Part shown: piece by piece, positions 1-9,024 of the stretch
Numbering within the stretch: position 1 is the first letter of the stretch
Layout of the letters: each line of letters begins with the position of its first letter
DNA from: an uncultured Acidimicrobiales bacterium
Lineage (GTDB): Bacteria; Actinomycetota; Acidimicrobiia; Acidimicrobiales; SHLQ01
Reading direction: 5' to 3'
Assembly: GCA_938041035.1 (NCBI GenBank)
Contig: CALHYX010000035.1
Coordinates: 62,001 to 126,000, forward strand
DNA: 64,000 bases
Position numbers and translations under genes: made by a program
Notes under the pieces: model-generated
Database searches by the model: none
What the model was told of the DNA's origin: nothing
What the model saw: the letters and a program-made list of their open reading frames with translations, nothing else

Positions 1-766
1 CGAGGTCGGCGACGAGTTGCTGCACCTCGCTGGCGGCCTTGCCGGCGCCGCCGGTGAGCACCAGCCATGCGTCGCCGCCGTCGTCGCGCAGTTGAGCGAA
101 CGCCCGCAGTACCGTTTCGTGCTTCTTGTGCGGGTGGGTGACCGCCGGGTACACGAAGAAGCGCGCCTCGGCTGCGAGGAGCTCGCGCACGGTGTCGGGC
201 ACCCGGGGATCGTCGGGCGACGGCAAACGAGGCACCTCGTAGCCGGCGGAAACGGCCACCACCCGATCGGGGTCCAGCTGAAACTGTCGGAGCAGTTCGC
301 CGCGGACGTATTCGCTCGGTGCGATCACGGTGCGCGCCGCCTTCACCGAGCGGGGGATGGCGTAGGACAGATACCGGGACTTCACCATGCCGAAGTTCTC
401 CGGTATCACCAGCGGCTGAAGGTCGTGCACGGTCACGACCGCCGGAACCGACCGAATCGCCGGGCAGCGGCCGCCGACGTGGTGAACGAGGTCGAGTTCG
501 AGCCGGCGGGCCTGGGCGGCCAACCAGGTGCTCTCGGCGGCCAGCCGAACGGCCCGATTGCCCGACAGGTCGAGGGTGACCACGTCGACGCGCTCGCAGA
601 TCTCGGGGTGGGCGTCGCGAAAGGACTCGAGGGCGAACACGGTGACCTCGAGGTCGTCGAGTCGGCGATCGAGCAGCGCGCCGACGGTGCGGACCGAATA
701 CTCCTCGGAACCCCCCACCACGCCGGGGATCATCCACAGGAGGTTGATACCGATGTGCCCGGTCAT
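1..766 (-). CDS. GT4-type glycosyltransferase, 3' end cut by window edge
   Basis: About 255 N-terminal residues of a GT-B fold glycosyltransferase; the reading frame is open to position 1. The start is the ATG at 764-766, which overlaps the stop of the upstream gene (ATGA). The translation begins MTGHIGINLLWMIPG, carries a glycine-rich acceptor loop (GVVGGSEEY), then VVTVHDLQPLVIP, and ends with the donor-side segment FVYPAVTHPHKKHE typical of GT4 enzymes. It is translationally coupled to the second GT4 gene, so the two probably add successive sugars to the same glycan. Donor and acceptor cannot be told from the sequence. Confidence 0.85.
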   Translation of the reverse strand, partial: MTGHIGINLLWMIPGVVGGSEEYSVRTVGALLDRRLDDLEVTVFALESFRDAHPEICERVDVVTLDLSGNRAVRLAAESTWLAAQARRLELDLVHHVGGRCPAIRSVPAVVTVHDLQPLVIPENFGMVKSRYLSYAIPRSVKAARTVIAPSEYVRGELLRQFQLDPDRVVAVSAGYEVPRLPSPDDPRVPDTVRELLAAEARFFVYPAVTHPHKKHETVLRAFAQLRDDGGDAWLVLTGGAGKAASEVQQLVADL

Positions 767-1884
767 TTCGACGCAACCTCGCGGTAGCCGGCCACGGTGA
801 GCGCAGCGGTGTTCGCCCAGGAGAATCGGGCCACCCAGGACTCGGCCACCGCTTCATCGAGCGGGGTTTCGAGGTGGGCCGCGAGCGCGGCGGCGACCGC
901 GAGGGTGTCCCGGGGGTCGACGGCGGAACCCATGCTCGGGTCAGACCCGAGCAGCTCGGCGGTGGAGGTCCCGGACGAGGTGACGACGGGGGTGGCCTGC
1001 GCCAGCGCCTCGAGGACCGGCATGCCGAAACCCTCGAGGAGGCTGGGAAAACAAAACACGGTGGCGGCAGCGTAGACCGCCCGCAGCTCATCCGTGGGGA
1101 GGAAGCCCAGATTTCGGGCGTCGACCCCCGCGGGCGGCTGCGCCCGGTCGCCCCAGCCGTCGGGGCCGACGATCACCAGGGGAACGGGCTCATCGAGATG
1201 CCCTACGGCCTCGAGGAGCCGGTCGCGATTCTTGCGGGGCTCGGCGGTGCCGACGGTGAGCACGAATCGCTCGGGTAGGCCGTGGCGGCGCCGGACCGCC
1301 TCGACCTGCGCGGCGGTCGCCCGTTCCGCGTCGACCCCCCACGGCACCAGGCGCAGGCGATCGGCGGCGAAACCGTGCGCAACACAATCGTCGAGCGTCG
1401 CCTGCGACGGGACCAGCACCAGATCCGAGCGCTCGCGCGCCGCGTCGATGGCGGCGCGCAGAAAGAGCTGGCCGTTGCGGGTGAAGTGATCGGGGTAGTG
1501 CAGCACCGCGAGGTCGTGGACGGTGACGACCAACGGCGCCGAGCGCGGCGGGGTGGCGCCGCCGGTGCCGTGCACAACGTCGACCGGCCCCGTCGCCGAT
1601 TCGACCGCGGGGCGTCCCAGGCGGTGCCAGCTTTCGTAGAGCACCCGCCGGGGCAGGCGGAGATGCGAGACCGGTACGCCGCTGGCCGCCGGGTCGAACG
1701 GCGCATCGGGTTGCTCCCGGTGGCTGGCCGCCACCCCGACGAGCTCGACGTCGTTGCGATCGGCGATGGCGCGAGCCGCGGACAACGCGGAGGTCGCGGT
1801 GCCGCCCGGCACGCGGTGCCAACACTGCTCGATGGTGTAGGCGACCCGCAGCCCGTCAGCGCCACGGGCAGGTTTTTCTGCCAT
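763..1884 (-). CDS. GT4-family glycosyltransferase
   Basis: A 373-residue cytoplasmic GT-B glycosyltransferase. The N-terminal acceptor domain contains VVTVHDLAVLHYPDHF. The C-terminal donor domain has TVGTAEPRKN near residue 211 and the EX7E-type motif EGFGMPVLE (E284 and E292), which binds the nucleotide-sugar in GT4 enzymes. It overlaps the next GT4 gene by ATGA and lies downstream of the UDP-xylose and UDP-glucuronate genes, so a sugar transferred to a surface polysaccharide is likely. A TAGGCT box 6 nt before the ATG suggests its own leaderless transcript. The substrate is unknown. Confidence 0.9.
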   Translation of the reverse strand: MAEKPARGADGLRVAYTIEQCWHRVPGGTATSALSAARAIADRNDVELVGVAASHREQPDAPFDPAASGVPVSHLRLPRRVLYESWHRLGRPAVESATGPVDVVHGTGGATPPRSAPLVVTVHDLAVLHYPDHFTRNGQLFLRAAIDAARERSDLVLVPSQATLDDCVAHGFAADRLRLVPWGVDAERATAAQVEAVRRRHGLPERFVLTVGTAEPRKNRDRLLEAVGHLDEPVPLVIVGPDGWGDRAQPPAGVDARNLGFLPTDELRAVYAAATVFCFPSLLEGFGMPVLEALAQATPVVTSSGTSTAELLGSDPSMGSAVDPRDTLAVAAALAAHLETPLDEAVAESWVARFSWANTAALTVAGYREVASK

Positions 1885-1890
1885 TCCGTG

Positions 1891-1896
1891 AGCCTA
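1891..1896 (-). promoter_or_regulatory. -10 box (TAGGCT), leaderless type
   Basis: TAGGCT on the minus strand lies 6 nt before the ATG of the GT4 gene. This TANNNT-N6 arrangement recurs across the window. Confidence 0.45.
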
Positions 1897-1929
1897 TGGG
1901 GTTCCGGCGCCGCCGCTCGGCCGAGGTCT

Positions 1930-2874
1930 CTACAGGTTGTCGATACCGAGCGACTCGAAGTACGCCGCGGTGCGCTGCAGTCCTTCGCGAAGCTGGATCT
2001 CCGGCTCCCACCCGAGCCGCTCACGGGCCATCGTGATATCGGGCTGGCGTTGCATCGGGTCGTCGACCGGGAGGTCTTCGAACACGAGCTCGGAGCTGGA
2101 GTTGGTGACGTCGAGGACCAGTTCGGCCAACTCGAGCATCGTGAACTCGTTGGGGTTGCCGATGTTGATCGGTCCGGTTTCGTCGGCGTCGAGCAGGGCC
2201 AGGAAGCCTCGCACCTCATCCTCGACGTAACAGAAGCTGCGGGTTTGCTTGCCGTCGCCATAGATGGTGATCGGCTCGCCCTGCAGCGCCTGGCGCAGGA
2301 AGTTCGTGACCACCCGACCGTCGCGCGGCTTCATGCGCGGACCGTAGGTGTTGAAGATCCGCACGATGGCGATGTCGAGGCCGTGGTAGCGGTGATACGC
2401 CATGGTGATGGCTTCGGAGAACCGCTTGGCCTCGTCGTAACAACCGCGCGGGCCTACCGGGTTCACGTGGCCCCAGTAGTCCTCGGTCTGGGGGTGCACC
2501 TGGGGATCGCCGTAGACCTCAGAGGTCGACGAGATCATGAACTTGGCCCCCTTGGAGTGCGCCAGGCCCAGGGCGTTGTGGGTGCCGAGGCTGCCCACCT
2601 TGAGCGTTTGGATCGGCGCTTCCAGGTAGTCCGGCGGTGACGCCGGGCTCGCCCAGTGCAGAACCGCATCGACATCGCCGGGGACCCAGATGTGATTGCT
2701 CACATCCTGGTTCACGAAGGTGAACAACGGGTTCCCGAAGAGGTGTTCGATGTTTTCGACCTGACCGGTGATCAGGTTGTCGAGGCACACCACCTCGTCG
2801 CCGCGTTCGATGAGCCGATCACACAGGTGTGAGCCCAGGAACCCGGCGCCGCCGGTGATGACGATGCGGGCCAT
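1930..2874 (-). CDS. UDP-glucuronate decarboxylase (UDP-xylose synthase)
   Basis: A 314-residue extended short-chain dehydrogenase that decarboxylates UDP-glucuronate to UDP-xylose using bound NAD. The Rossmann motif GGAGFLG is at residues 8-14, SSTSEVYG near 115-122, and the catalytic YDEAK at Y146/K150. The segments [15 protein letters not shown] and [13 protein letters not shown] are characteristic of the Uxs branch rather than of GalE. It starts 2 bp after the stop of the UDP-glucose dehydrogenase gene, so substrate producer and consumer are cotranscribed. A related epimerase activity cannot be fully excluded. Confidence 0.9.
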   Translation of the reverse strand: MARIVITGGAGFLGSHLCDRLIERGDEVVCLDNLITGQVENIEHLFGNPLFTFVNQDVSNHIWVPGDVDAVLHWASPASPPDYLEAPIQTLKVGSLGTHNALGLAHSKGAKFMISSTSEVYGDPQVHPQTEDYWGHVNPVGPRGCYDEAKRFSEAITMAYHRYHGLDIAIVRIFNTYGPRMKPRDGRVVTNFLRQALQGEPITIYGDGKQTRSFCYVEDEVRGFLALLDADETGPINIGNPNEFTMLELAELVLDVTNSSSELVFEDLPVDDPMQRQPDITMARERLGWEPEIQLREGLQRTAAYFESLGIDNL

Positions 2875-2876
2875 CG

Positions 2877-4163
2877 TTAACGGCCAATGCCGGCGTAGGA
2901 GAACCCGGCTCGGCGACAGGCGCCTCGGTCGAGGATGTTGCGGGCGTCGACGATGTTCTTCGTCGCCATTACCTCACCGAGCTTGTCGAGGTCGAGCCAC
3001 TTGAAGTCGTCCCACTCGGTGAGCACGACGAGCACCGAAGCGCCTTCGGCTGCGGCGTAGGGATCGTCCACCACCTCGAGGGTGTCGAGTCCTTCCATGA
3101 CGTCGGCCGGGAGTTCGGTGACGGCCGGGTCATAGCCCCGGATGCTGCAACCCTTGGCGACGAGGCGGCGGATGATCTCGATCGACGGCGACTCGCGCAC
3201 GTCATCGGTACCGGCCTTGAACGTGAGCCCGAGGGCACCGATCTGCACCTGACCGCCGCCACCGGCGTCGATGATCTTTTGGGCAACCCGGTCGAACTGT
3301 TCGTCGTTGACCTCGATGACACCGCGCAGCAGCGTGAAGTCGTAACCGCCGTCTTCGGCGATCGAGATCATCGCCCGGGTGTCCTTCGGGAAGCACGAGC
3401 CACCCCAACCCGGTCCGGGGCGCAGGAACTCGTGACCGATGCGTCGGTCATAACCGATGCCGAGCATGACGTCGTTGACGTCGGCGCCGACGCCTTCACA
3501 CACCGCGGCGACGGCGTTGACGAAGGAGAGCTTGGTGGCGAGGAACGCGTTGCTCGCGTACTTGGTGGTCTCCGCCGATGCCGGGTCCGTGACCAGGATC
3601 GGGGCCCGGGTGCCGAGGAACAGCGATGCCACTCGGGTGGCGGCCTGCTGGTCGTCGGCGCCGATGACGACGCGGTCCGGGTTCAAGAAGTCGTCGACGG
3701 CGGTGCCTTCGCGGAGGAACTCCGGGTTCGACACGACGGCGATGTCTCGCCGACCGAGGGCCTTTTCGACCCGGCGGGTCGAACCGACAGGCACGGTGGA
3801 CTTGTTGACCACGATCGCGTTGCGGTCGAGGTGCGGCGAGATCTGTTCGGCGGCCTGCTGGATGTAGGTCAGGTCTGCGGAGCCGTCGGGGCCCTGCGGC
3901 GTCGGTACGCAGAGGTACACGAACTCCCGGCCGGCCACGGCGTTCTCGGCGCCGAGCACGAAGCTCAGGCGACCGGACTTGATGCCCTCCTGCACGATGG
4001 ACTCGAGGCCCTCTTCGTGAATCGGGATCTTTCCCTGCTTCAGCATCTCGACCTTCTTGGGGTCGATATCTGCACAGATGACATCGTGACCGAGCTGCGC
4101 GAGGCAGGCTCCGGTCGTGAGTCCTACGTATCCGGTGCCAATAACGGCAATCCGACTGGTCAT
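2877..4163 (-). CDS. ugd: UDP-glucose 6-dehydrogenase
   Basis: A 428-residue enzyme oxidising UDP-glucose to UDP-glucuronate with two NAD+. The N-terminal Rossmann motif is [11 protein letters not shown], the central dimerisation domain contains the catalytic cysteine in GGSCFPKD (C257), and a C-terminal UDP-binding domain follows. The frame stays open upstream to an ATG at 4220, but the ATG at 4161-4163 is chosen because it begins right at the Rossmann fold and has a GGAGG Shine-Dalgarno sequence (4172-4176) 8 nt upstream. It feeds the adjacent UDP-xylose synthase. Confidence 0.93.
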   Translation of the reverse strand: MTSRIAVIGTGYVGLTTGACLAQLGHDVICADIDPKKVEMLKQGKIPIHEEGLESIVQEGIKSGRLSFVLGAENAVAGREFVYLCVPTPQGPDGSADLTYIQQAAEQISPHLDRNAIVVNKSTVPVGSTRRVEKALGRRDIAVVSNPEFLREGTAVDDFLNPDRVVIGADDQQAATRVASLFLGTRAPILVTDPASAETTKYASNAFLATKLSFVNAVAAVCEGVGADVNDVMLGIGYDRRIGHEFLRPGPGWGGSCFPKDTRAMISIAEDGGYDFTLLRGVIEVNDEQFDRVAQKIIDAGGGGQVQIGALGLTFKAGTDDVRESPSIEIIRRLVAKGCSIRGYDPAVTELPADVMEGLDTLEVVDDPYAAAEGASVLVVLTEWDDFKWLDLDKLGEVMATKNIVDARNILDRGACRRAGFSYAGIGR

Positions 4164-4209
4164 GTGAGCGGCCTCCGGCTCATCAACGGGGTACTGGGCA
4201 CAGCCCGCC

Positions 4210-4238
4210 ATAGTACGCACATCTGCACCGCTTGGCCA
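4210..4238 (-). promoter_or_regulatory. possible promoter for ugd
   Basis: On the minus strand TGGCCA (4233-4238) and TACTAT (4210-4215) are separated by 17 nt, upstream of ugd. Each matches the sigma70-type consensus at four of six bases. The rest of the 172-bp gap to the LCP gene shows nothing else recognisable. Confidence 0.25.
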
Positions 4239-4335
4239 CTACCGGTGACAAAATTCACCACTCTAGGTGGTTTGGTGAGCACGCGAAGGGTTCGTTGGCG
4301 GTACATCTCAGGAAGAAGGAGTATTCGGGAAAGTC

Positions 4336-5958
4336 TCAGGGGCACGACACCCCATCGGGGGGACGCCCGATGATCTCGATCGTGGTCGTGGTTTCGGGCA
4401 CCGTCGTGACCGCGGGTTCTTCGGGAACCTCGGTGGCCGGCGCCGTGGTGGCGGCCTGGGTGGTCGTCGGACCCGCCGCGGGCGAGGTGGCCGACGGGTC
4501 ATCGGTGGTCGCGACCGAACCCGGCGGCACGGACCCATCGGCGGCGCCGAGCGTGGTGGTGGTCGCCGCGGTCACCGTCGGCGCGGTCGCGAGCCGCCCT
4601 TCGACCTCGGATTCGGGCCGGGCGATCAGGCTGACCGCCTCGTAGTCGCTACCGATCAACAACTCGAGCTGGCCTTCACCGGGCAGCACCTCGACCACCG
4701 GTAACCGCACGAGGAAGCGGGCGATCAACTCGGCCTGTTCGCTCTGGTCCGGCGAATAGCGCAGAACGGTCGGGCCGTCGTTCGGTTTCACGCTCGGGTT
4801 GACGACGAACCCGCGCTCGCCGAGCGCGCTGCGGGCATCGAGCACATCGGCCTGATCGGTGCCGCCGATGAAGACCGTGATGTCGTCGGGGGTGAGGAAA
4901 CCGGCCTCGCCGCGGAAGACGTCGAAGATTGGTTCGGCCTCATCCTCGTGCAGCCGCAACACCGCGAGGCCCTTGTCGAGCTCGGCGATCTCGTCTTCGG
5001 TCGCATCCTCGGGAATCTCGTCGGCGCCGATCACGTCGTCGAAGATCGGCAACGAGAACCGTTGCAATCGCTCGGGGTCGAACGTGCTGAACGCCGTGGC
5101 CAGGTCGAGTAGATCCTTGGCCGTGATCTGGTCGTCGAGTTCGACCGAGCCCGATGCCGCATCGATCATGCGCGACGTCTGCACGACGTTGCGGCCGCCC
5201 TTGGCGAACGCCGCCTCGAGTGCGAGCACCAGGAAGTCCTGCTGGCGCTTGACGCGGAAGAGATCGTTGCCGCCGGTGATGCGCCACCGGTCATCGATGA
5301 ACTCCTGGTAGGTGCGCCCGCGCACGTAGGCCAGCGCGGCGTCGCCATCGAGGTTGTGGCACCCCGCTTCCTCGATGAAGAAGAACGAATCGCGGGCCGG
5401 ATGCTCGAACCAGACGTGCACCCCACCGATCACATCGATGACATCGGCGAACCCGGCGAAGTCGACCTGGACGTAATGGTTGATCTCCACGTCGAAGGTG
5501 TTGGTGACGGTCTCGACGAGTTGTTCACGCCCGCCGAGCAGCGCCGCGTTGATCTTTTGTTCGCGGCCGGCGATGTCCACCGCCAGATCGCGCGGAATCG
5601 ACAGGACGGCGGCCTGGCCCGTCGTGGGATGCAGCCGCAACAACACGATCGAGTCGGCCCGCACGATGCCGTTGTCCTCATCCTCGGTAAAGCGACCGTT
5701 GCGGCGCGGGTCGTCGTCGGCGAAACCGGCCGACGAATCGGTACCCACCAGCAGAAAGTTCACCGGCGAACCGGGCTCGTATTCGGTGATCAGCACGTCC
5801 TCGGCGAACGTCACGCGCGGAATGGCGCGCACGGTCTCCTCGACCGATCGCACCGACAGCGCGCCGGCTATGCACGCGCCGATGACCAGCACGTTGAACA
5901 GGAGAAGGAAGCGCTGCGGCCAGGTCCGGCGCAGACGCACCGAGTCGGGTGTTGCCAC
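4336..5958 (-). CDS. LytR-CpsA-Psr (LCP) glycopolymer ligase with LytR_C domain
   Basis: A 540-residue membrane protein of the LCP family, which attaches lipid-linked glycopolymers to peptidoglycan on the outer face of the membrane. A single N-terminal membrane segment (about 16-38) is followed by an LCP domain with the polyprenyl-phosphate-binding residues expected of the family: R100/D102 in RADSIVLL, IPRD (121-124), K135 and N137, and YVRGR (211-215). A LytR_C-like domain spans about 350-450, then a long Thr/Ala/Pro-rich low-complexity tail. It is divergent from pabB and upstream of the UDP-sugar genes, so it may join their glycan to the wall. The GTG start has a TAGGTT box 7 nt upstream. 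Confidence 0.9.
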   Translation of the reverse strand: MATPDSVRLRRTWPQRFLLLFNVLVIGACIAGALSVRSVEETVRAIPRVTFAEDVLITEYEPGSPVNFLLVGTDSSAGFADDDPRRNGRFTEDEDNGIVRADSIVLLRLHPTTGQAAVLSIPRDLAVDIAGREQKINAALLGGREQLVETVTNTFDVEINHYVQVDFAGFADVIDVIGGVHVWFEHPARDSFFFIEEAGCHNLDGDAALAYVRGRTYQEFIDDRWRITGGNDLFRVKRQQDFLVLALEAAFAKGGRNVVQTSRMIDAASGSVELDDQITAKDLLDLATAFSTFDPERLQRFSLPIFDDVIGADEIPEDATEDEIAELDKGLAVLRLHEDEAEPIFDVFRGEAGFLTPDDITVFIGGTDQADVLDARSALGERGFVVNPSVKPNDGPTVLRYSPDQSEQAELIARFLVRLPVVEVLPGEGQLELLIGSDYEAVSLIARPESEVEGRLATAPTVTAATTTTLGAADGSVPPGSVATTDDPSATSPAAGPTTTQAATTAPATEVPEEPAVTTVPETTTTIEIIGRPPDGVSCP

Positions 5959-5965
5959 GGCGAGA

Positions 5966-5971
5966 AACCTA
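5966..5971 (-). promoter_or_regulatory. -10 box (TAGGTT), leaderless type
   Basis: TAGGTT on the minus strand lies 7 nt before the GTG start of the LCP gene. Confidence 0.45.
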
Positions 5972-6021
5972 GCAGCGCGGGCCGCTCCTGCGGCGGCGCT
6001 GGAGGCCCTGGGGCGTTCGGG

Positions 6022-6027
6022 TAGCGT
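6022..6027 (+). promoter_or_regulatory. -10 box (TAGCGT) for pabB
   Basis: TAGCGT lies 5 nt before the GTG (6033) and 8 nt before the ATG (6036) of pabB. No Shine-Dalgarno sequence is evident. Confidence 0.4.
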
Positions 6028-6032
6028 GCAGA

Positions 6033-7118
6033 GTGATGGCTCGCGTTCTCCCCCCTCTCGCCACCGTGGGCGATCGAATCGCCACCGGATTGGTCGAGGT
6101 GACCAGCGACCTCAGCGCTCTGGAGACCAGCGGTTTCTGGGCGGTCGTATTGCCCTATGACGGTCCACCGGTCTGCGCCCGGTTCGCCCACGTGCGTCCC
6201 GCCACGCCGTGGCGGGGACCCCGCTGGGTCGGCCCCGACATCGAGAGCTGGACGAGCAGTCTCGACGGTCCCCGGTTCCGCGATGGCGTCACGGCCATCC
6301 GTGAGGCCATCGCGGCCGGCGACGTGTATCAGGTGAACCTCACCCGGGTGCTGTCGGCACCGCTGCCGTCGCCCGGCGACGGGGGCTCGATCGACATGGC
6401 GGCGCTCGGCCAGGCATTGGCGATCGGTAACCCGGCGCCGTTCAGCGCCATGGTGCGGCTACCCGAGCACGGTGTGCTGGTCGCGTCGGCGTCGCCCGAA
6501 CGCTTCCTCCGCCGCGAAGGCCACAACGTCTGGTCGTCACCGATCAAGGGAACGGCTCCCACCGCGGCCGAGCTCACGAAAAAGGACGAGGCCGAGAACG
6601 TGATGATCGTCGACCTCGTGCGCAACGACTTTGGTCGGGTGTGCGAGTACGGCTCGGTCACCGTCCCATCGTTGCTGGCCGTCGAGGAACACCCCGGGCT
6701 CGTGCATCTGGTGTCGACCGTCGCCGGCCGGCTTCGCGCAGGCATGGGGTGGCCCGAACTGCTCGATGCCACGTTCCCGCCCGGATCGATCACCGGCGCA
6801 CCCAAGATCTCGGCCATGGGCCACATCGACATCCTCGAACCGGCTTCGCGCGGCGTGTACTGCGGTGCGGTCGGCTGGGTGGACGCCGACCGCCGGGAAG
6901 GCGAGCTGAACGTCGCCATCCGCAGCTTCTGGGTGGAGCGGGGCATTCTGCGCTTCGGCACCGGGGGCGGCATCACCTATGACTCGGACCCCGAGCGGGA
7001 ATGGCAGGAGACGGTCCTCAAGGCGCGGCGGCTGATTCGGGTGGCGAGCGGTCAGCGGGTCGCAGACCTCCCCCGCGGCGTCGGCGAGACCGGCAGCGTG
7101 CTAGAGACAGAACCGTGA
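6033..7118 (+). CDS. pabB: aminodeoxychorismate synthase component I
   Basis: A 361-residue chorismate-utilising enzyme that aminates chorismate to 4-amino-4-deoxychorismate for folate synthesis. The chorismate-binding core includes AGDVYQVNLT, the motif SPIKGT with K172 (the lysine typical of PabB, where anthranilate synthase TrpE has PIAGT), MIVDLVRND, FPPGSITGAPK and FGTGGGITYDSD. The N-terminal domain is shorter than in stand-alone E. coli PabB. GTG 6033 or ATG 6036 may be the start. Its stop overlaps the GTG of pabC. The glutaminase partner PabA is not in the window. Confidence 0.9.
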   Translation: MMARVLPPLATVGDRIATGLVEVTSDLSALETSGFWAVVLPYDGPPVCARFAHVRPATPWRGPRWVGPDIESWTSSLDGPRFRDGVTAIREAIAAGDVYQVNLTRVLSAPLPSPGDGGSIDMAALGQALAIGNPAPFSAMVRLPEHGVLVASASPERFLRREGHNVWSSPIKGTAPTAAELTKKDEAENVMIVDLVRNDFGRVCEYGSVTVPSLLAVEEHPGLVHLVSTVAGRLRAGMGWPELLDATFPPGSITGAPKISAMGHIDILEPASRGVYCGAVGWVDADRREGELNVAIRSFWVERGILRFGTGGGITYDSDPEREWQETVLKARRLIRVASGQRVADLPRGVGETGSVLETEP

Positions 7119-7957
7119 CCACGAACCCGCCCGCCGAACCGGGCATGTTGTGGCTGAACGGCGAGCTGATGCCGGTCGCCGAGGCCCGGATCTCCCCGCT
7201 CGACCATGCGGTCACCGTGGGAGACGGCGTGTTCGAAACCATGAAGGTGGTCGGCGGCACCGCGTTTGCCTTGACCCGGCACCTGCGCCGGCTGCACCGG
7301 TCGGCCGACGCGCTGGGCCTCGATCTGCCCGCCGACGCCGTGCTCCGGTCGGCGACGGAGGGGGTGCTCGCCGCCAATCCCGGCGCCACCCGCGTCAGAC
7401 TCACGGTTTCGAGCGGTACCGGTCCCCCGGGGTCCGGGCGGGGCGAGTCGACCCCCACCGTGCTGGCGTTCACCGGGGAGGCGCCGCTGTACGAGGGCAC
7501 CACCACCGTCGCCACCGTCGAGTGGACCCGCAACGAAACCGGCGCATTGGCGGGGGTGAAGTCGATCTCGTACGCCGAGAACGTGCTCGCGCTGCGCCGG
7601 GCCCACGCGATCGGCGCCACCGAGGCACTGTGCGCCAACACGAAGGGGTGGTTGTGCGAGGGCACCGGCTCGAACATCTTCGTCGTGCTCGACGGCGAGT
7701 TCCTCACCCCACCGTTGTCGTCGGGCTGCCTCGCCGGGATCACGCGGGAGCTCACGCTCGAGGTCACCAACGCCGTCGAACGCGATATCGCCATGGCCGA
7801 CCTCGGCCGGGTCTCCGAAGCCTTCCTCACCTCGTCCACCCGCGACGTGCAGGGCATCGCCGCCATCGACGGTGTCGCCCTCCCGGCGGCACCGGGCCCC
7901 GTCACCCTCGCGGCCGCTGAGGCCTTCGCCGAGATGGCGACCAATCTGGATCCCTGA
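7115..7957 (+). CDS. pabC: aminodeoxychorismate lyase (class IV PLP enzyme)
   Basis: A 280-residue fold-type IV PLP enzyme, expected to release pyruvate from aminodeoxychorismate to give p-aminobenzoate. The start is the GTG at 7115, which overlaps the pabB stop; the frame also extends upstream inside pabB, but that part is not credible. SPLDHAVTVGDGVFETM and the PLP lysine K149 in AGVKSISYAEN are visible, followed by EGTGSNIF and SGCLAGITR. Coupling to pabB favours the lyase role over branched-chain or D-amino acid aminotransferase, which share the fold. Confidence 0.85.
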   Translation: MTTNPPAEPGMLWLNGELMPVAEARISPLDHAVTVGDGVFETMKVVGGTAFALTRHLRRLHRSADALGLDLPADAVLRSATEGVLAANPGATRVRLTVSSGTGPPGSGRGESTPTVLAFTGEAPLYEGTTTVATVEWTRNETGALAGVKSISYAENVLALRRAHAIGATEALCANTKGWLCEGTGSNIFVVLDGEFLTPPLSSGCLAGITRELTLEVTNAVERDIAMADLGRVSEAFLTSSTRDVQGIAAIDGVALPAAPGPVTLAAAEAFAEMATNLDP

Positions 7958-8019
7958 GCCAGGCGGCTCTCCATTCATCGACCGTCGGTAGACCGCTCCC
8001 CTCGAATCGGCTGGCGATC

Positions 8020-8025
8020 TACGCT
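8020..8025 (+). promoter_or_regulatory. -10 box (TACGCT) before the acetyltransferase remnant
   Basis: TACGCT lies 6 nt before the GTG at 8032, the same spacing as at intact genes in this window, so the promoter of the remnant seems preserved. Confidence 0.35.
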
Positions 8026-8031
8026 GCCGCG

Positions 8032-8130
8032 GTGGCCGCCACCGAGAGCACGATCGAGACCGATCGACTGGTGATTCGACCCCCGGTGGAGGACGACCGG
8101 GAACGGCTTGTGGAGCTGTTCCTCCGCTGA
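8032..8130 (+). pseudogene. truncated GNAT acetyltransferase (N-terminal remnant)
   Basis: A 32-codon frame starting at GTG 8032 reads TIETDRLVIRPPVEDD then ELFLR and stops. TDRLVIRP followed by acidic residues and an EL/LF helix is the standard N-terminus of GNAT acetyltransferases (RimJ-like), which normally run 160-190 residues. Nothing resembling the acetyl-CoA site follows before birA ends at 8169. The likeliest reading is a gene lost by 3' deletion; a real short peptide is possible but less likely. Confidence 0.5.
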
Positions 8131-8168
8131 TCGCGCCGCCAGCCCCGGAAGGCTGACCGCTCGCCACC

Positions 8169-8975
8169 TCAGCGCAGATGATGCACGTCGCCCACGGTGA
8201 CGATGCGTTGCTCGCCGCCCGATTCGATGATCAATTGGCCGGTCGCGGTCAGGTCGGAGGCCACGCCCTCGATCGCCGTGCCGTCCGCCAACTCGACCCG
8301 CACCGATCGGCCGAGGGTCAGGCATCGTTCGCGATGGGCGGCTCGGAGCGCCGCCAACTCGCCTCGGCCCAGGGCCGCCAGCGCTGGGTCGAGCCGCTGG
8401 AGCAGGTCGATCAGCACAGCTTGGCGGTCCGGGGCGGCGCCGAGAAGCGCTGCCAGGCTGGTCGAGCCCGGCGGGCCCTCATCGGCGGTTGGCCAACCGA
8501 CGTTGAAGCCGACGCCGACCACGAGCGCGCTCTCGGTCCGCCGGCTCGTGGGTCCGGCGACCTCGGTCAGCACGCCCGCCAACTTGGCCCCCTCGGCATC
8601 GACGACATCGTTGGGCCACTTCACCCCGACCTCGGCACCGAGGGCCCGAGCGGTGTCCACCACCGCGATCGATACCGCCGCGATGTAAGCCACCCAGTCC
8701 GCCGGCGGCAGCGTCGGCCACAGCAGGAGCGACAACAACAGGTTCGAGCCGGGAGGTGACTCCCACCGCCGGTCGCGCCGACCGCGACCCGAGCGTTGGT
8801 GGTCGGCGCCGAGCACGGCGACGGCACCCGGGGCGGCGGCACCGGCCTGCTCGAGAAGGTCGGCATTGGTGGATCCCGTCTCGGCCACCCACGAGAATCC
8901 GGTGAGCGACGTATCGCCCAGAGCAGCGCGGACCGCCCCCTCGTCGATATTCCCCACGCCGGGGTTCTTACTCAT
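8169..8975 (-). CDS. birA: biotin-[acetyl-CoA carboxylase] ligase
   Basis: A 268-residue group I biotin protein ligase (no N-terminal HTH domain) that activates biotin with ATP and attaches it to a carboxyl carrier lysine. The ETGSTN segment, the ATP/biotin loop SGRGRRDRRW, and VKWPNDVV with its catalytic lysine are visible, followed by GVGFNVGWP and a C-terminal SH3-like domain. The ATG at 8973-8975 is chosen; the frame runs further upstream but would overlap the divergent carboxylase gene. Its neighbour encodes a biotin-accepting protein, so enzyme and substrate are divergent partners 49 bp apart. Confidence 0.92.
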   Translation of the reverse strand: MSKNPGVGNIDEGAVRAALGDTSLTGFSWVAETGSTNADLLEQAGAAAPGAVAVLGADHQRSGRGRRDRRWESPPGSNLLLSLLLWPTLPPADWVAYIAAVSIAVVDTARALGAEVGVKWPNDVVDAEGAKLAGVLTEVAGPTSRRTESALVVGVGFNVGWPTADEGPPGSTSLAALLGAAPDRQAVLIDLLQRLDPALAALGRGELAALRAAHRERCLTLGRSVRVELADGTAIEGVASDLTATGQLIIESGGEQRIVTVGDVHHLR

Positions 8976-9024
8976 CGGTGTACCCAAGTCGCATGAGGCC
9001 GGAGCATTCGAGTAACCATAAGGC

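Noticed and set aside
17..787. 256-residue plus-strand frame at the left edge
   Set aside because: The minus strand encodes a recognisable GT4 enzyme coupled by ATGA to its neighbour; the plus reading has no family features.
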